Positions 25,386 to 32,579 of a stretch of DNA of 32,579 nucleotides are shown here, in pieces. The stretch covers positions 1 through 32,579 of the forward strand of contig JAHZJB010000155.1 in assembly GCA_022601135.1 (NCBI GenBank), given 5' to 3'. A program made the translations under genes and the position numbers. The notes under the pieces are model-generated. The model worked only from the letters and a program-made list of their open reading frames with translations. It had not been told where the DNA came from and did not search any database. Origin of the DNA: Actinomycetes bacterium. Lineage in GTDB: Bacteria; Actinomycetota; Actinomycetes; Mycobacteriales; Mycobacteriaceae. The first letter of the stretch is position 1. Every line of letters begins with the position of its first letter.

Positions 25386-26184
25386 ACAGGCGCTAGAGCG
25401 CGGCGAGCTGACCGTCATCGGCCGAATCCGCTCCGCCAGCAATGCGACGTTCCTGTGCGAGGCCACGCTGGACGATCGTGTTCAACACTGCGTGTACAAG
25501 CCGGTGCGGGGCGAGGCTCCATTGTGGGACTTCCCAGACGGCACGCTGGCCGGACGTGAACTGTGCAGCTACCTGATTTCGGCAGCTCTTGGTTGGAATA
25601 TCGTGCCCTACACCATCATTCGTGACGGTCCGGCTGGCCCGGGGATGTTGCAGCGCTGGGTTGACCAACCGGGCGACCGTAATGGTGGTGATGCTGCCCG
25701 CGATGCGGGGCCCGACCTGATCGACGTGCTCCCATCGGGCCGGATACCCGCCGGATTCCTGCCGGTATTGCAGGCCTATGACTACGCCGGTGACCAGGTC
25801 ACACTCGTGCATGCCGACGATGACCGGCTTCGCCAAGTGGCGGTGTTCGACATTCTGATCAACAACGCCGACCGCAAGGGCGGACATGTCCTCACCGGCG
25901 TGGACGGGCAGGTCTACGGCGTGGACCACGGCGTCTCGCTACATGTCGAGGACAAGTTGCGGACCGTGTTGTGGGGCTGGGCCGGAAAGCCCGTCGACGA
26001 CGACATCCTCGCGTCGGTCGGCCGGCTCGGCGAGGCGCTCGGCGACGAGCTCGGCGCACAGCTGTGTCACCACATCACCCCGCGTGAAGTGGCTGCGTTG
26101 CAAGCCAGAGTTGTTGCCCTACTGAGAGATCCGGTCATGCCAGCACCTGACGGGCGGCGACCGATACCCTGGCCGGCCTTCTGA
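25369..26184 (+). CDS. SCO1664-type kinase-like protein (Rv2133c-like)
   Basis: A 271-residue protein of the SCO1664 family, distantly like PI3/4-kinases. Possible nucleotide-binding parts are the N-terminal strand with CVYKP (a Lys that could contact ATP), then [16 protein letters not shown], comparable with a catalytic DxxxxN loop, and [10 protein letters not shown], comparable with a DFG-like metal-binding site. Kinase activity has not been shown to my knowledge, and related folds can be AMPylators or pseudokinases. The ATG at 25369 lies inside the end of the DUF3090 gene (17-nt overlap), indicating coupled translation. The cysQ gene follows 17 nt after the stop. Confidence 0.85.
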   Translation: MPTTPEQALERGELTVIGRIRSASNATFLCEATLDDRVQHCVYKPVRGEAPLWDFPDGTLAGRELCSYLISAALGWNIVPYTIIRDGPAGPGMLQRWVDQPGDRNGGDAARDAGPDLIDVLPSGRIPAGFLPVLQAYDYAGDQVTLVHADDDRLRQVAVFDILINNADRKGGHVLTGVDGQVYGVDHGVSLHVEDKLRTVLWGWAGKPVDDDILASVGRLGEALGDELGAQLCHHITPREVAALQARVVALLRDPVMPAPDGRRPIPWPAF

Positions 26185-26201
26185 CGTGGTGTACTTGCCC
26201 G

Positions 26202-27014
26202 GTGATCCTCACCGATGCGGCGCTGGCCGCGGCCGTGGCCGCCGAAGCCGGTGAGCTACTGCTCGCGATGCGCGACCAGGTCGGGTATGAGGATTTCTAT
26301 GACCCCTACTACCTCGGCGACGCCGGGGACAAGCGTGCCAACGCGTTGATCTTGGACCGGCTGCAGCGGGAGCGGCCGAACGATTCAATGCTGTCCGAGG
26401 AGGCAGTCGACGACGGGTCGAGGGTGGACGCCGACCGAGTGTGGATCGTCGACCCGGTCGATGGCACCCACGAGTACTCGATGCCCGGCCGTGCCGACTG
26501 GGCGGTGCACATCGCCCTATGGCAACGCAATTCAGATGCCACCGGCACCATCACCGACGCTGCTGTCGCTCTGCCCGCGCACGGCGAGGTGTACCGCACT
26601 GACACCGTGACCGCTCCGCCCCCGCGTGCCGACGGTCCGATCCGCATCACCGCCAGCTCGAACAGGCCGCCCGCGGTGCTGTGGTGGCTCCGGGATCAGC
26701 TCGACATCCAGCTGATCCGGATCGGGTCGGCGGGAGCCAAGGCGATGGCCGTGGTACGCGGTGACGTCGACGCCTATGTGCATGCCGGTGGCCAGTGGGA
26801 GTGGGATTCGGCAGCTCCCGCCGGCGTGTTATGGGCCGCGGGCATGCATGCGTCGCGGCTCGACGGTTCACCGCTGGTATACAACTGTCGCGATCCGTAC
26901 CTCCCGGATCTCTTGATGTGCCGCCCGGAAGTGGCCGACACACTGTTGGAAGCAATCTGGTCGGCCCGCCGAGAACGGCGGAGCGGGACCAGACCGGGAT
27001 TGACGCGGGAATGA
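26202..27014 (+). CDS. cysQ: CysQ-type inositol monophosphatase-family phosphatase
   Basis: A 270-residue Mg2+-dependent phosphatase of the IMPase/FIG superfamily. M. tuberculosis CysQ (Rv2131c), the likely orthologue, removes the 3' phosphate from PAP/PAPS and can act on inositol and fructose bisphosphates, limiting sulfate assimilation. The metal site is visible as [20 protein letters not shown] (motif DPxDGT) and [10 protein letters not shown] near the C-terminus. The segment [16 protein letters not shown] near residue 28 differs from the M. tuberculosis sequence and may be a local expansion. The GTG at 26202 gives the family N-terminus. It is followed after 63 nt by mshC, also in thiol metabolism. 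Confidence 0.9.
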   Translation: MILTDAALAAAVAAEAGELLLAMRDQVGYEDFYDPYYLGDAGDKRANALILDRLQRERPNDSMLSEEAVDDGSRVDADRVWIVDPVDGTHEYSMPGRADWAVHIALWQRNSDATGTITDAAVALPAHGEVYRTDTVTAPPPRADGPIRITASSNRPPAVLWWLRDQLDIQLIRIGSAGAKAMAVVRGDVDAYVHAGGQWEWDSAAPAGVLWAAGMHASRLDGSPLVYNCRDPYLPDLLMCRPEVADTLLEAIWSARRERRSGTRPGLTRE

Positions 27015-27028
27015 AACAACCGTCGGCT

Positions 27029-27058
27029 TCGGTCCCAGATGGCTCGGTCCCAGATGGC
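27029..27058. repeat. 15-bp tandem repeat in the mshC promoter region
   Basis: TCGGTCCCAGATGGC is repeated exactly twice (27029-27043 and 27044-27058), ending 6 nt before the mshC -10 box. It therefore covers the -35 area of the promoter. Confidence 0.85.
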
Positions 27059-27064
27059 CATGTT

Positions 27065-27070
27065 TAGAGT
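27065..27070 (+). promoter_or_regulatory. -10 box for a leaderless mshC transcript
   Basis: TAGAGT ends 7 nt before the ATG at 27078, which gives the family N-terminus. The tandem repeat 27029-27058 lies just upstream. Confidence 0.5.
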
Positions 27071-27077
27071 CGATGCC

Positions 27078-28316
27078 ATGCGAGCATGGTCGGCGCCGAG
27101 CGTTCCGGAGCTGACCGGACGGGGTCCGCAGCTGCGGCTCTACGACAGCGCGGACCGGCAGGTGCGCCCGGTTACCCCCGGTCGCACGGCGACCATGTAC
27201 GTCTGTGGGATCACCCCGTACGACGCTACCCACCTGGGTCACGCCGCCACCTATCTGACCTTCGACCTGGTGCACCGCGTCTGGCTCGATGCCGGTCACG
27301 AAGTGTATTACGTGCAGAACGTCACCGACGTCGACGATCCGCTGTTCGAGCGTGCCGAGCGCGATGGGATCGGTTGGCGCGAACTGGCCGACCGTGAGAC
27401 CGAGTTGTTCGGTGAGGATATGTCGGCGCTGAGGGTCCTGCCGCCCCACGGCTACGTCGCCGCCACCGAAGCGGTGGCCGAAGTCATCGAGGTCGTCGAG
27501 AAATTACTGGCCTGCGGAGCCGCCTACGTCGTCGACGATCCGCAGTATCCAGACGTGTACTTCCGGGTAGGCGCGACCAAACAGTTCGGCTACGAATCGG
27601 GCTGCGACCGCGAAACCATGCTCGCACTGTTCAGCGAGCGCGGAGGCGACCCCGAGCGCCCCGGAAAGAGCGACCCGCTCGATGCGCTGCTGTGGCAGGT
27701 CGAACGACCGGGGGAGCCCAGTTGGTCCTCGCCGTTCGGGCCGGGTCGACCGGGCTGGCACGTCGAATGCGCAGCAATTGCGCTCAGCCGCATGGGAACC
27801 GATCTGGATATCCAGGGCGGCGGCAGGGATCTGATTTTTCCGCACCATGAATTCTCCGCCGCGCACGCCGAATCCGTGACCGGCGAGCGCCGCTTCGCGC
27901 GGCACTACGTGCACACCGGCATGATCGGCTGGGAGGGTCACAAGATGTCGAAGAGTCGCGGAAACCTGGTGCTGGTGTCCGAGCTGCGCCGACAGGGCGT
28001 CGATCCGTCCCTCATCCGGCTCGGGTTGTTCGCCGGGCACTACCGGGACGACCGGTTCTGGAGCCACGAGGTGCTCGAAGAGGCACAGCAGCGGCTGCTG
28101 CGGTGGCGCGCCGCTACCTCGCTGGCCGAAGCGCCGGACGCCGCCGATGTCGTCGCTCGGGTCCGCCGCTATTTGGCCGACGACCTGAACACCCCGAAAG
28201 CGTTTGCCGCCCTTGATGGTTGGTCGACCGATGCGCTGTCCTACGGGGGTCGTGACAGCACTGCCGGGGCGACGGTAGCGACCGCAGTCGACGCGTTGCT
28301 GGGGATTGCGTTGTAA
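27078..28316 (+). CDS. mshC: Cysteine:GlcN-Ins ligase MshC (mycothiol synthesis)
   Basis: A 412-residue class I aminoacyl-tRNA synthetase homologue that uses ATP to join cysteine to glucosaminyl-inositol, the third catalytic step to mycothiol, the main actinobacterial thiol. Motifs are intact: the zinc/cysteine region [17 protein letters not shown] with the HIGH-like [15 protein letters not shown], the histidines of [12 protein letters not shown], and the KMSKS loop in [10 protein letters not shown]. Length is within two residues of what I recall for the M. tuberculosis enzyme (Rv2130c, 414), and shorter than a true CysS because the tRNA-binding end is missing. The ATG at 27078 is chosen over one at 27039 because it matches the family N-terminus and the -10 box at 27065. 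Confidence 0.97.
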   Translation: MRAWSAPSVPELTGRGPQLRLYDSADRQVRPVTPGRTATMYVCGITPYDATHLGHAATYLTFDLVHRVWLDAGHEVYYVQNVTDVDDPLFERAERDGIGWRELADRETELFGEDMSALRVLPPHGYVAATEAVAEVIEVVEKLLACGAAYVVDDPQYPDVYFRVGATKQFGYESGCDRETMLALFSERGGDPERPGKSDPLDALLWQVERPGEPSWSSPFGPGRPGWHVECAAIALSRMGTDLDIQGGGRDLIFPHHEFSAAHAESVTGERRFARHYVHTGMIGWEGHKMSKSRGNLVLVSELRRQGVDPSLIRLGLFAGHYRDDRFWSHEVLEEAQQRLLRWRAATSLAEAPDAADVVARVRRYLADDLNTPKAFAALDGWSTDALSYGGRDSTAGATVATAVDALLGIAL

Positions 28317-28331
28317 CCGATCCGCTTGGAG

Positions 28332-28337
28332 TAGGTT
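28332..28337 (+). promoter_or_regulatory. -10 box for a leaderless SDR transcript
   Basis: TAGGTT ends 6 nt before the ATG at 28344, with no ribosome binding site between them. It lies 15 nt after the mshC stop. Confidence 0.5.
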
Positions 28338-28343
28338 GCGGCT

Positions 28344-29222
28344 ATGGGTTCTGTGGCCGCAAAGACGGTCTTCATCACCGGTGCCGCACGCGGTGTCGGC
28401 GCCGAAGTCGCCCGCCGACTGCACGGCAGAGGCGCCAGGTTGGTCCTGACTGACATCGATGACGCACCGCTTGCCGAACTCGTGCGCGAGTTGGGCGGTG
28501 ATCGCGTATACAGCGTCGTGGCTGACGTGCGCGACCTAGCGGCCATGCAGAGCGCGGCGGCGAGCGCCGTCGACCGATTCGGCGGCATCGACATCGTCAT
28601 GGCCAACGCCGGCATCGCAACCTACGGTTCGGTGCTGCAGGTCGACCCCAAGGCGTTCCAGACAATGCTGGACGTCAACGTCATGGGCGTCTTTCATACC
28701 GTACGGGCAACGCTCCCCTCGGTCGTCGATCGGCGCGGCTATGTGCTGATCGTTTCGTCGCTGGCGGCGTACGCGCCTGCGCCGGGCCTGGCTCCGTACA
28801 ACGCCGCCAAGGCGGCGGTGGAGCAGTTCGCCAACGCTCTTCGTCTGGAGGTCGGGTACCGCGGAGTCGACGTCGGTTCCGCGCACATGTCCTGGATCGA
28901 CACGCCGTTGGTTCGCGAATCAAGAGCCGATATGCCGACATTCGCCGAGCTCGTGACCAAGTTGCCGTTTCCGCTGAACAAAACGACGTCCGTCGAAGCC
29001 TGTGGGCGGGCCTTCGTCTCCGGCATCGAGCAGCGCAGGCGACACGTCAACTGTCCAGGCTGGGTCGGCACGTTCCGGTGGCTCAAACCGCTCCTGTCCA
29101 CCTTCGTCGGCGACCGCCAGGTGGGCACGTTGGTGCCTGAGCTGCTTCCGCGAATGGACGCCGAGGTGGCTGCGCTCGGTCGGTCCATGAGCGCCCGGAT
29201 CGAAGAATTGGAAGAGCGGTGA
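28344..29222 (+). CDS. Short-chain dehydrogenase/reductase (Rv2129c-like)
   Basis: A 292-residue classical SDR. The cofactor loop is TGAARGVGAE (residues 12-21), Asp in LTDIDD favours NAD(H), then NANAG (as MANAGIA), the active-site serine in IVSSLAAY and the YNAAK catalytic Tyr-Lys pair. The C-terminal extension with HVNCPGWVGTFRWLKPLLSTF and a final helical segment is typical of the mycobacterial members. The substrate is unknown; lipophilic alcohols or ketones are usual for the family. It lies 27 nt after mshC and has its own -10 box. It converges with the PAC2 gene. Confidence 0.93.
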   Translation: MGSVAAKTVFITGAARGVGAEVARRLHGRGARLVLTDIDDAPLAELVRELGGDRVYSVVADVRDLAAMQSAAASAVDRFGGIDIVMANAGIATYGSVLQVDPKAFQTMLDVNVMGVFHTVRATLPSVVDRRGYVLIVSSLAAYAPAPGLAPYNAAKAAVEQFANALRLEVGYRGVDVGSAHMSWIDTPLVRESRADMPTFAELVTKLPFPLNKTTSVEACGRAFVSGIEQRRRHVNCPGWVGTFRWLKPLLSTFVGDRQVGTLVPELLPRMDAEVAALGRSMSARIEELEER

Positions 29223-29322
29223 TCCGCCGCCTGGTCTGTTACGCGCTGACGCCGGCCTAGTGTGCGTTCAGATCGCGAATACTGCTCAAATAGCGATCTG
29301 TATGCACACCAGCGGGCGCTAC

Positions 29323-29370
29323 CGGGCGCTACCGCCCTCGGGGTCTTCGGTCGGGCGCTACCGCCCTCGG
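29323..29370. terminator. Repeated hairpins between convergent genes (possible terminator)
   Basis: The 19-mer CGGGCGCTACCGCCCTCGG occurs at 29323-29341 and 29352-29370, with a shorter copy of its first half at 29312-29322. Each full copy holds a GGGCG-CTAC-CGCCC hairpin. The second copy spans the PAC2 stop codon. A bidirectional terminator for the SDR and PAC2 genes is plausible; no U-tract is present. Confidence 0.55.
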
Positions 29371-30236
29371 CGACGCAGGTAGCGCTCGAACTCGGCGGCC
29401 AGCGCATCACCATCGATCTTGCCGATCGCCTCGTCCATGTCGACCTCGGCGTCGCCGCGTTCCTCCAGGGACTGGACATATTCGGCGATTTCGTCGTCGT
29501 CGGAGGTCATGTCGGTGACCGCCTGCTCCCACTCCTCGGCCTGGCCGGGCAGGTCGGCAAGTGGCACCTCGACGTCGAGGACATCCTCGACCCTCCGCAG
29601 CAGAGCGACGGTGGCCTTGGGGTTCGGTGGCTGCGACACATAGTGCGGGACTGCGGCCCAGAACGTGACTGCCGGTATCCCGGCCTGCACGCAGGCGTCC
29701 TGGAATACTCCGGCGATGCCGGTCGGCCCCTCATATCGGGTCTCCTCCAGTCCGAAGGCCTTCGCCGAGTCGGAGGAGTAGGCCGCACCCGACACCGGTA
29801 CCGGCCTGGTGTGCGGGGTGTCGGCCAGCAGAGCGCCCAGGATGACGACCTTCTGCACGTTGAGCTTGTCCGCGATGGCCAGCAACTCCGCGCAGAAAGT
29901 TCGCCAGCGCATGTTGGGTTCCACCCCGTGCATCAGCACGATGTCGCGATCGCTGCCCGGCGGCCGGCAGTGCGATATCCGCATCGACGGCCAGAGCAGT
30001 TCCCGAGTCACGCCCTCGATCTGGCGAATCACCGGCCTGTTCACCTGGTAGTCGTAGTAGGCCTCGTCGTCGATCTCGAGAAGCGCGTTGGCCTCCCACA
30101 CGGAGTCCAGGTGCTGGAGCGCATCGCTGGCCGCGTCACCGGCGTCATTCCACCCCTCGAACGCTGCGACGATGACGGTGTCGTGCAAATCGGGCAGGTC
30201 GGATGGCTTCGGACCGCTGAAATCCGAGGGGGTCAC
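29358..30236 (-). CDS. PAC2-family protein (Rv2125-like)
   Basis: A 292-residue member of the PAC2 superfamily (proteasome assembly chaperone 2 fold), the same length as I recall for M. tuberculosis Rv2125. Core blocks are VIVAAFEGWNDAGDAAS, VNRPVIRQIEGVTRELLWP, IVLMHGVEPNMRWRTF and TGIAGVFQDACVQAGIPAVTFWAAVPHYV. The C-terminal 70 residues are acidic and helical, ending in RYLRRRGR. The family is linked to the mycobacterial proteasome only by fold; a direct role is not shown. The GTG at 30236 follows a TACGCT -10 box by 6 nt, so it is probably leaderless. It is divergent from metH. Confidence 0.93.
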   Translation of the reverse strand: MTPSDFSGPKPSDLPDLHDTVIVAAFEGWNDAGDAASDALQHLDSVWEANALLEIDDEAYYDYQVNRPVIRQIEGVTRELLWPSMRISHCRPPGSDRDIVLMHGVEPNMRWRTFCAELLAIADKLNVQKVVILGALLADTPHTRPVPVSGAAYSSDSAKAFGLEETRYEGPTGIAGVFQDACVQAGIPAVTFWAAVPHYVSQPPNPKATVALLRRVEDVLDVEVPLADLPGQAEEWEQAVTDMTSDDDEIAEYVQSLEERGDAEVDMDEAIGKIDGDALAAEFERYLRRRGR

Positions 30237-30242
30237 AAGGCC

Positions 30243-30248
30243 AGCGTA
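30243..30248 (-). promoter_or_regulatory. -10 box for a leaderless PAC2 transcript
   Basis: Read on the minus strand, TACGCT ends 6 nt before the GTG at 30236. Confidence 0.5.
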
Positions 30249-30409
30249 AGCCCTGCGTGGGCCGGATTAGCGGCATCGACCCGCAGTCGCGACCAAAGTC
30301 GAGCCCGAATACGTTCGGCGACCAGTCGCTCACGGGAGCCGGTCGCTAACAGGGCGCGGTCAATCGCCGCGAGGAATTGGGCGTCTCAGATGTCGAGCGG
30401 GTGGCGACG

Positions 30410-30415
30410 TAGACT
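30410..30415 (+). promoter_or_regulatory. Candidate -10 box of metH
   Basis: TAGACT would start transcription near 30421-30422, exactly at the first paired base of the predicted SAH aptamer. No clear -35 element is seen at the usual distance. Confidence 0.5.
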
Positions 30416-30417
30416 TG

Positions 30418-30502
30418 CCTGGTCGAGAGGCGTTGCAACGGTTATCGGGGGGCCGCTCCCTCCCGTTATCCGCCACGCTCGGCAGAGCTAAGGACGCCTT
30501 CC
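30418..30502 (+). ncRNA. S-adenosylhomocysteine (SAH) riboswitch upstream of metH
   Basis: The metH leader fits the SAH riboswitch class by sequence and fold. P4: GTCGAG (30422-30427) pairs with CTCGGC (30478-30483). P1: AGGCGTT (30428-30434) pairs with GACGCCT (30493-30499), giving the pseudoknot layout of the class. The conserved core GTTGCAACGG (30432-30441) and CCACGCTCGG (30473-30482) resemble the consensus GCUGCAACG and CCAGGCUCGG. P2 is a long arm, CGGTTATCGGGGGG against CCCTCCCGTTATCCG, with U-U mismatches. SAH riboswitches are known to turn on genes that use up SAH or regenerate methionine, which suits metH. The class assignment was made by eye without a covariance model. Confidence 0.85.
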
Positions 30503-30513
30503 ACCACGGAAGG
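30497..30513 (+). promoter_or_regulatory. Hairpin hiding the metH ribosome binding site
   Basis: CCTTCC (30497-30502) pairs perfectly with GGAAGG (30508-30513), part of the GGAAGGAG Shine-Dalgarno sequence (30508-30515) that lies 5 nt before the metH GTG. Bases 30497-30499 are also in the P1 strand of the SAH aptamer, so the two structures cannot form together. Confidence 0.75.
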
Positions 30514-30520
30514 AGCGCAC

Positions 30521-32579
30521 GTGAACGCCATTCTCTCGGACACCTTCGTGCCGAACATCCGCCCGGACTGCACCGATGAACTGACCGCAGGTCTGCGGCG
30601 CCGGATCATGGTGATCGACGGCGCGATGGGTACGGCGATCCAGCGGGACCGGCCGGACGAGGCCGGCTACCGCGGCGAGCGGTTCAAGGACTGGCCCAGT
30701 GACCTCCAAGGCAACAATGACCTGCTCACCCTGACGCAGCCGCACATCATCGGGGGGATTCACCGCGATTACCTCGAGGCGGGCGCCGACATCCTGGAGA
30801 CCAACACGTTCAACGCGAACGCGGTCTCGCTCTCCGACTACGACATGGCGGAACTGAGCTACGAGCTGAACTACGCCGGCGCTGCCCTGGCGCGGGTGGC
30901 CTGCGACGAGTTCAGCACCGCGGAGAAGCCACGCTACGTCGCCGGCACCCTCGGTCCGACGACGCGGACCGCGTCGATCTCGCCAGACGTCAATGATCCC
31001 GGCGCGCGCAACGTCTCCTACGACCAGTTGGTTGCCGCCTATCTGGAAGCTGCCAACGGCCTGGTTGATGGTGGTGCCGATATCATTTTGGTCGAGACGA
31101 TCTTCGATTCGCTGAACGCCAAGGCCGCGGTATTCGCCATCGAGACGTTGTTCGAGGACCGGGGACGCCGCTGGCCGGTGATCATCTCCGGCACCATCAC
31201 CGATGCTTCCGGGCGGACGTTGTCCGGTCAGGTCACCGAGGCATTCTGGAACGCGATCAGGCACGTGCGGCCGCTCGCGGTCGGCCTCAATTGCGCGCTG
31301 GGGGCGCCGGAGATGAGACCCTACATCGCCGAGATGTCGCGGATCGCGGATACCTTCGTCTCCTGCTACCCGAACGCCGGTCTGCCCAACGCCTTCGGTG
31401 AGTACGACGAATCACCCGAACACCAGGCCGGCTACATCGCTGAGTTCGCCGAAGCCGGCCTGGTCAACCTGGTGGGTGGCTGCTGCGGTACGGCGCCGCC
31501 GCACATCGCCGAGATCGCCAAGGTCGTGGCGGGTAGACCGCCGCGCGAGGTGCCGGAGATTCCAATTGCGACCCGGCTCTCCGGCCTGGAGCCGCTCAAC
31601 ATCACCGACGATTCCTTGTTCGTGAACATCGGGGAACGCACCAACATCACCGGTTCCGCCCGGTTCCGAAACCTGATCAAGGCCGAGGACTACGACACCG
31701 CGTTGTCGGTCGCCCTGCAGCAGGTCGAGGTCGGTGCGCAGGTCATCGACATCAACATGGACGAGGGCATGATCGATGGCATTGCCGCGATGGACCGGTT
31801 CACCAAATTGATCGCGGCCGAGCCGGACATCAGCCGTGTTCCGGTGATGATCGACTCCTCCAAGTGGGAGGTCATCGAGGCTGGCCTGAAGAACGTGCAG
31901 GGCAAGCCGATCGTGAACTCGATCTCCATGAAGGAGGGCGAGGAGAAATTCATCCGCGAAGCACGGCTGTGCCGCAAATACGGTGCCGCCGTCGTGGTGA
32001 TGGCCTTCGACGAGCAGGGGCAGGCCGACAACCTGGAACGGCGCAAGGAGATCTGCGGGCGCGCCTACCGGATCCTGACCGAAGAGGTCGATTTCCCGCC
32101 AGAGGACATCATCTTCGACCCGAACTGCTTTGCGCTGGCCACCGGTATCGAGGAGCACGCGACGTACGGGATCGACTTCATCCAGGCCTGCGCCTGGATC
32201 AAGGAGAACCTGCCCGGGGTGCACATCTCCGGCGGCATCTCGAACGTGTCGTTCTCGTTCCGGGGCAACAACCCCGTCCGCGAAGCGATTCACGCGGTAT
32301 TCCTGTTCCACGCCATCAAGGCCGGCCTGGACATGGGCATCGTCAACGCGGGTGCCCTGGTGCCCTACGACTCGATCGACGCAGAGCTGCGGGACCGGAT
32401 CGAGGACGTTGTACTCAACCGCCGCGAGGACGCGGCCGAAAGGCTCCTGGAGATCGCGGAGCGGTACAACAGTTCGGAGAAGGCCGATGATCCGGTGGCC
32501 GCCGAATGGCGCGCCCTGCCGATCCGTGAGCGAATTACGCACGCCTTGGTGAAGGGCCTCGACGCGCACGTCGACGACG
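30521..32579 (+). CDS. metH: Cobalamin-dependent methionine synthase MetH (3' truncated)
   Basis: The first 686 codons of 5-methyltetrahydrofolate-homocysteine methyltransferase; the full enzyme is about 1200-1250 residues, so the cobalamin and reactivation domains lie beyond the window. The N-terminal homocysteine domain (about 1-330) starts with [11 protein letters not shown] and has the zinc ligands Cys258 (LNCALGAP) and Cys321-Cys322 ([11 protein letters not shown]). The folate domain follows from about residue 365 with [17 protein letters not shown] and [12 protein letters not shown]. The GTG at 30521 has a GGAAGGAG ribosome binding site. Control by the upstream SAH riboswitch is predicted. 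Large open frames on the opposite strand here are antisense shadows. Confidence 0.97.
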   Translation, partial: MNAILSDTFVPNIRPDCTDELTAGLRRRIMVIDGAMGTAIQRDRPDEAGYRGERFKDWPSDLQGNNDLLTLTQPHIIGGIHRDYLEAGADILETNTFNANAVSLSDYDMAELSYELNYAGAALARVACDEFSTAEKPRYVAGTLGPTTRTASISPDVNDPGARNVSYDQLVAAYLEAANGLVDGGADIILVETIFDSLNAKAAVFAIETLFEDRGRRWPVIISGTITDASGRTLSGQVTEAFWNAIRHVRPLAVGLNCALGAPEMRPYIAEMSRIADTFVSCYPNAGLPNAFGEYDESPEHQAGYIAEFAEAGLVNLVGGCCGTAPPHIAEIAKVVAGRPPREVPEIPIATRLSGLEPLNITDDSLFVNIGERTNITGSARFRNLIKAEDYDTALSVALQQVEVGAQVIDINMDEGMIDGIAAMDRFTKLIAAEPDISRVPVMIDSSKWEVIEAGLKNVQGKPIVNSISMKEGEEKFIREARLCRKYGAAVVVMAFDEQGQADNLERRKEICGRAYRILTEEVDFPPEDIIFDPNCFALATGIEEHATYGIDFIQACAWIKENLPGVHISGGISNVSFSFRGNNPVREAIHAVFLFHAIKAGLDMGIVNAGALVPYDSIDAELRDRIEDVVLNRREDAAERLLEIAERYNSSEKADDPVAAEWRALPIRERITHALVKGLDAHVDD

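Noticed and set aside
30237..30520. Cobalamin (B12) riboswitch before metH
   Set aside because: No GCCACTG B12 box or long multi-arm fold is present; the leader is short and fits the SAH class instead.
30488..32569. Long minus-strand open frames at 30488-31264 and 31412-32569
   Set aside because: They are antisense to metH, whose plus-strand frame is open from 30521 to the window end and carries the zinc-cysteine and folate-domain motifs. High GC creates such shadows.
1..32579. CRISPR array, insertion sequence or prophage genes
   Set aside because: No regularly spaced repeats, transposase, integrase or phage structural proteins were found in either strand.

Overview
The window is a high-GC actinobacterial chromosome segment, almost certainly a fast-growing Mycobacterium (Mycolicibacterium type). 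It holds wag31, uppP, a mycothiol gene (mshC), pyrD, an lppL-like lipoprotein and the Rv2141c/Rv2140c/Rv2135c/Rv2134c/Rv2133c families, in the same relative order and strands that I recall from the wag31-to-metH block (about Rv2145c to Rv2124c) of M. tuberculosis. Gene-family identifications rest on recalled sequences, not on a search.

Layout. Positions 2-1813: the 3' part of wag31 (polar growth), a small membrane protein and a phosphoribosyltransferase. Positions 1936-17391: a block that I do not expect at this place in M. tuberculosis. It contains an SRPBCC-epimerase fusion, gabD2, a nitrate/nitrite transporter, a nitrobindin-type haem protein, the complete respiratory nitrate reductase operon narGHJI, an acyltransferase/flavoprotein gene pair and a small secreted protein. 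Positions 17454-18258: a parD2/parE2 toxin-antitoxin pair between tRNA-Leu(GAG) and a 20-bp exact copy of that tRNA's 3' end, which looks like the scar of an integrative element. Positions 18351-30236: conserved housekeeping genes (M20 peptidase, PEBP protein, pyrD, DUF5703, lppL, Rv2137c-like, uppP, histidine phosphatase, DUF3090, SCO1664-type kinase-like protein, cysQ, mshC, SDR, PAC2). Positions 30410-32579: metH, cut by the window end, behind a leader that folds as an S-adenosylhomocysteine (SAH) riboswitch.

How the genes work together. NarK brings nitrate in and exports nitrite, and NarGHI reduces nitrate at the quinol pool with NarJ as the assembly chaperone. The nitrobindin-like protein, divergent from narG, could deal with reactive nitrogen species made as by-products. 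CysQ (PAP/inositol phosphate phosphatase), MshC (mycothiol synthesis) and MetH (methionine regeneration, apparently SAH-controlled) form a loose sulfur-metabolism neighbourhood. UppP and Wag31 belong to cell-wall growth.

Strongest observations: (1) the metH leader, where the SAH aptamer P1 stem and a hairpin hiding the Shine-Dalgarno sequence share bases; (2) the tRNA-Leu direct repeat framing parDE2; (3) the nitrobindin/narG pairing inside an apparently inserted block; (4) eight start codons placed 6-7 nt after a TANNNT -10 box, suggesting widespread leaderless translation; (5) a perfect 14-bp inverted repeat in the first codons of gabD2.
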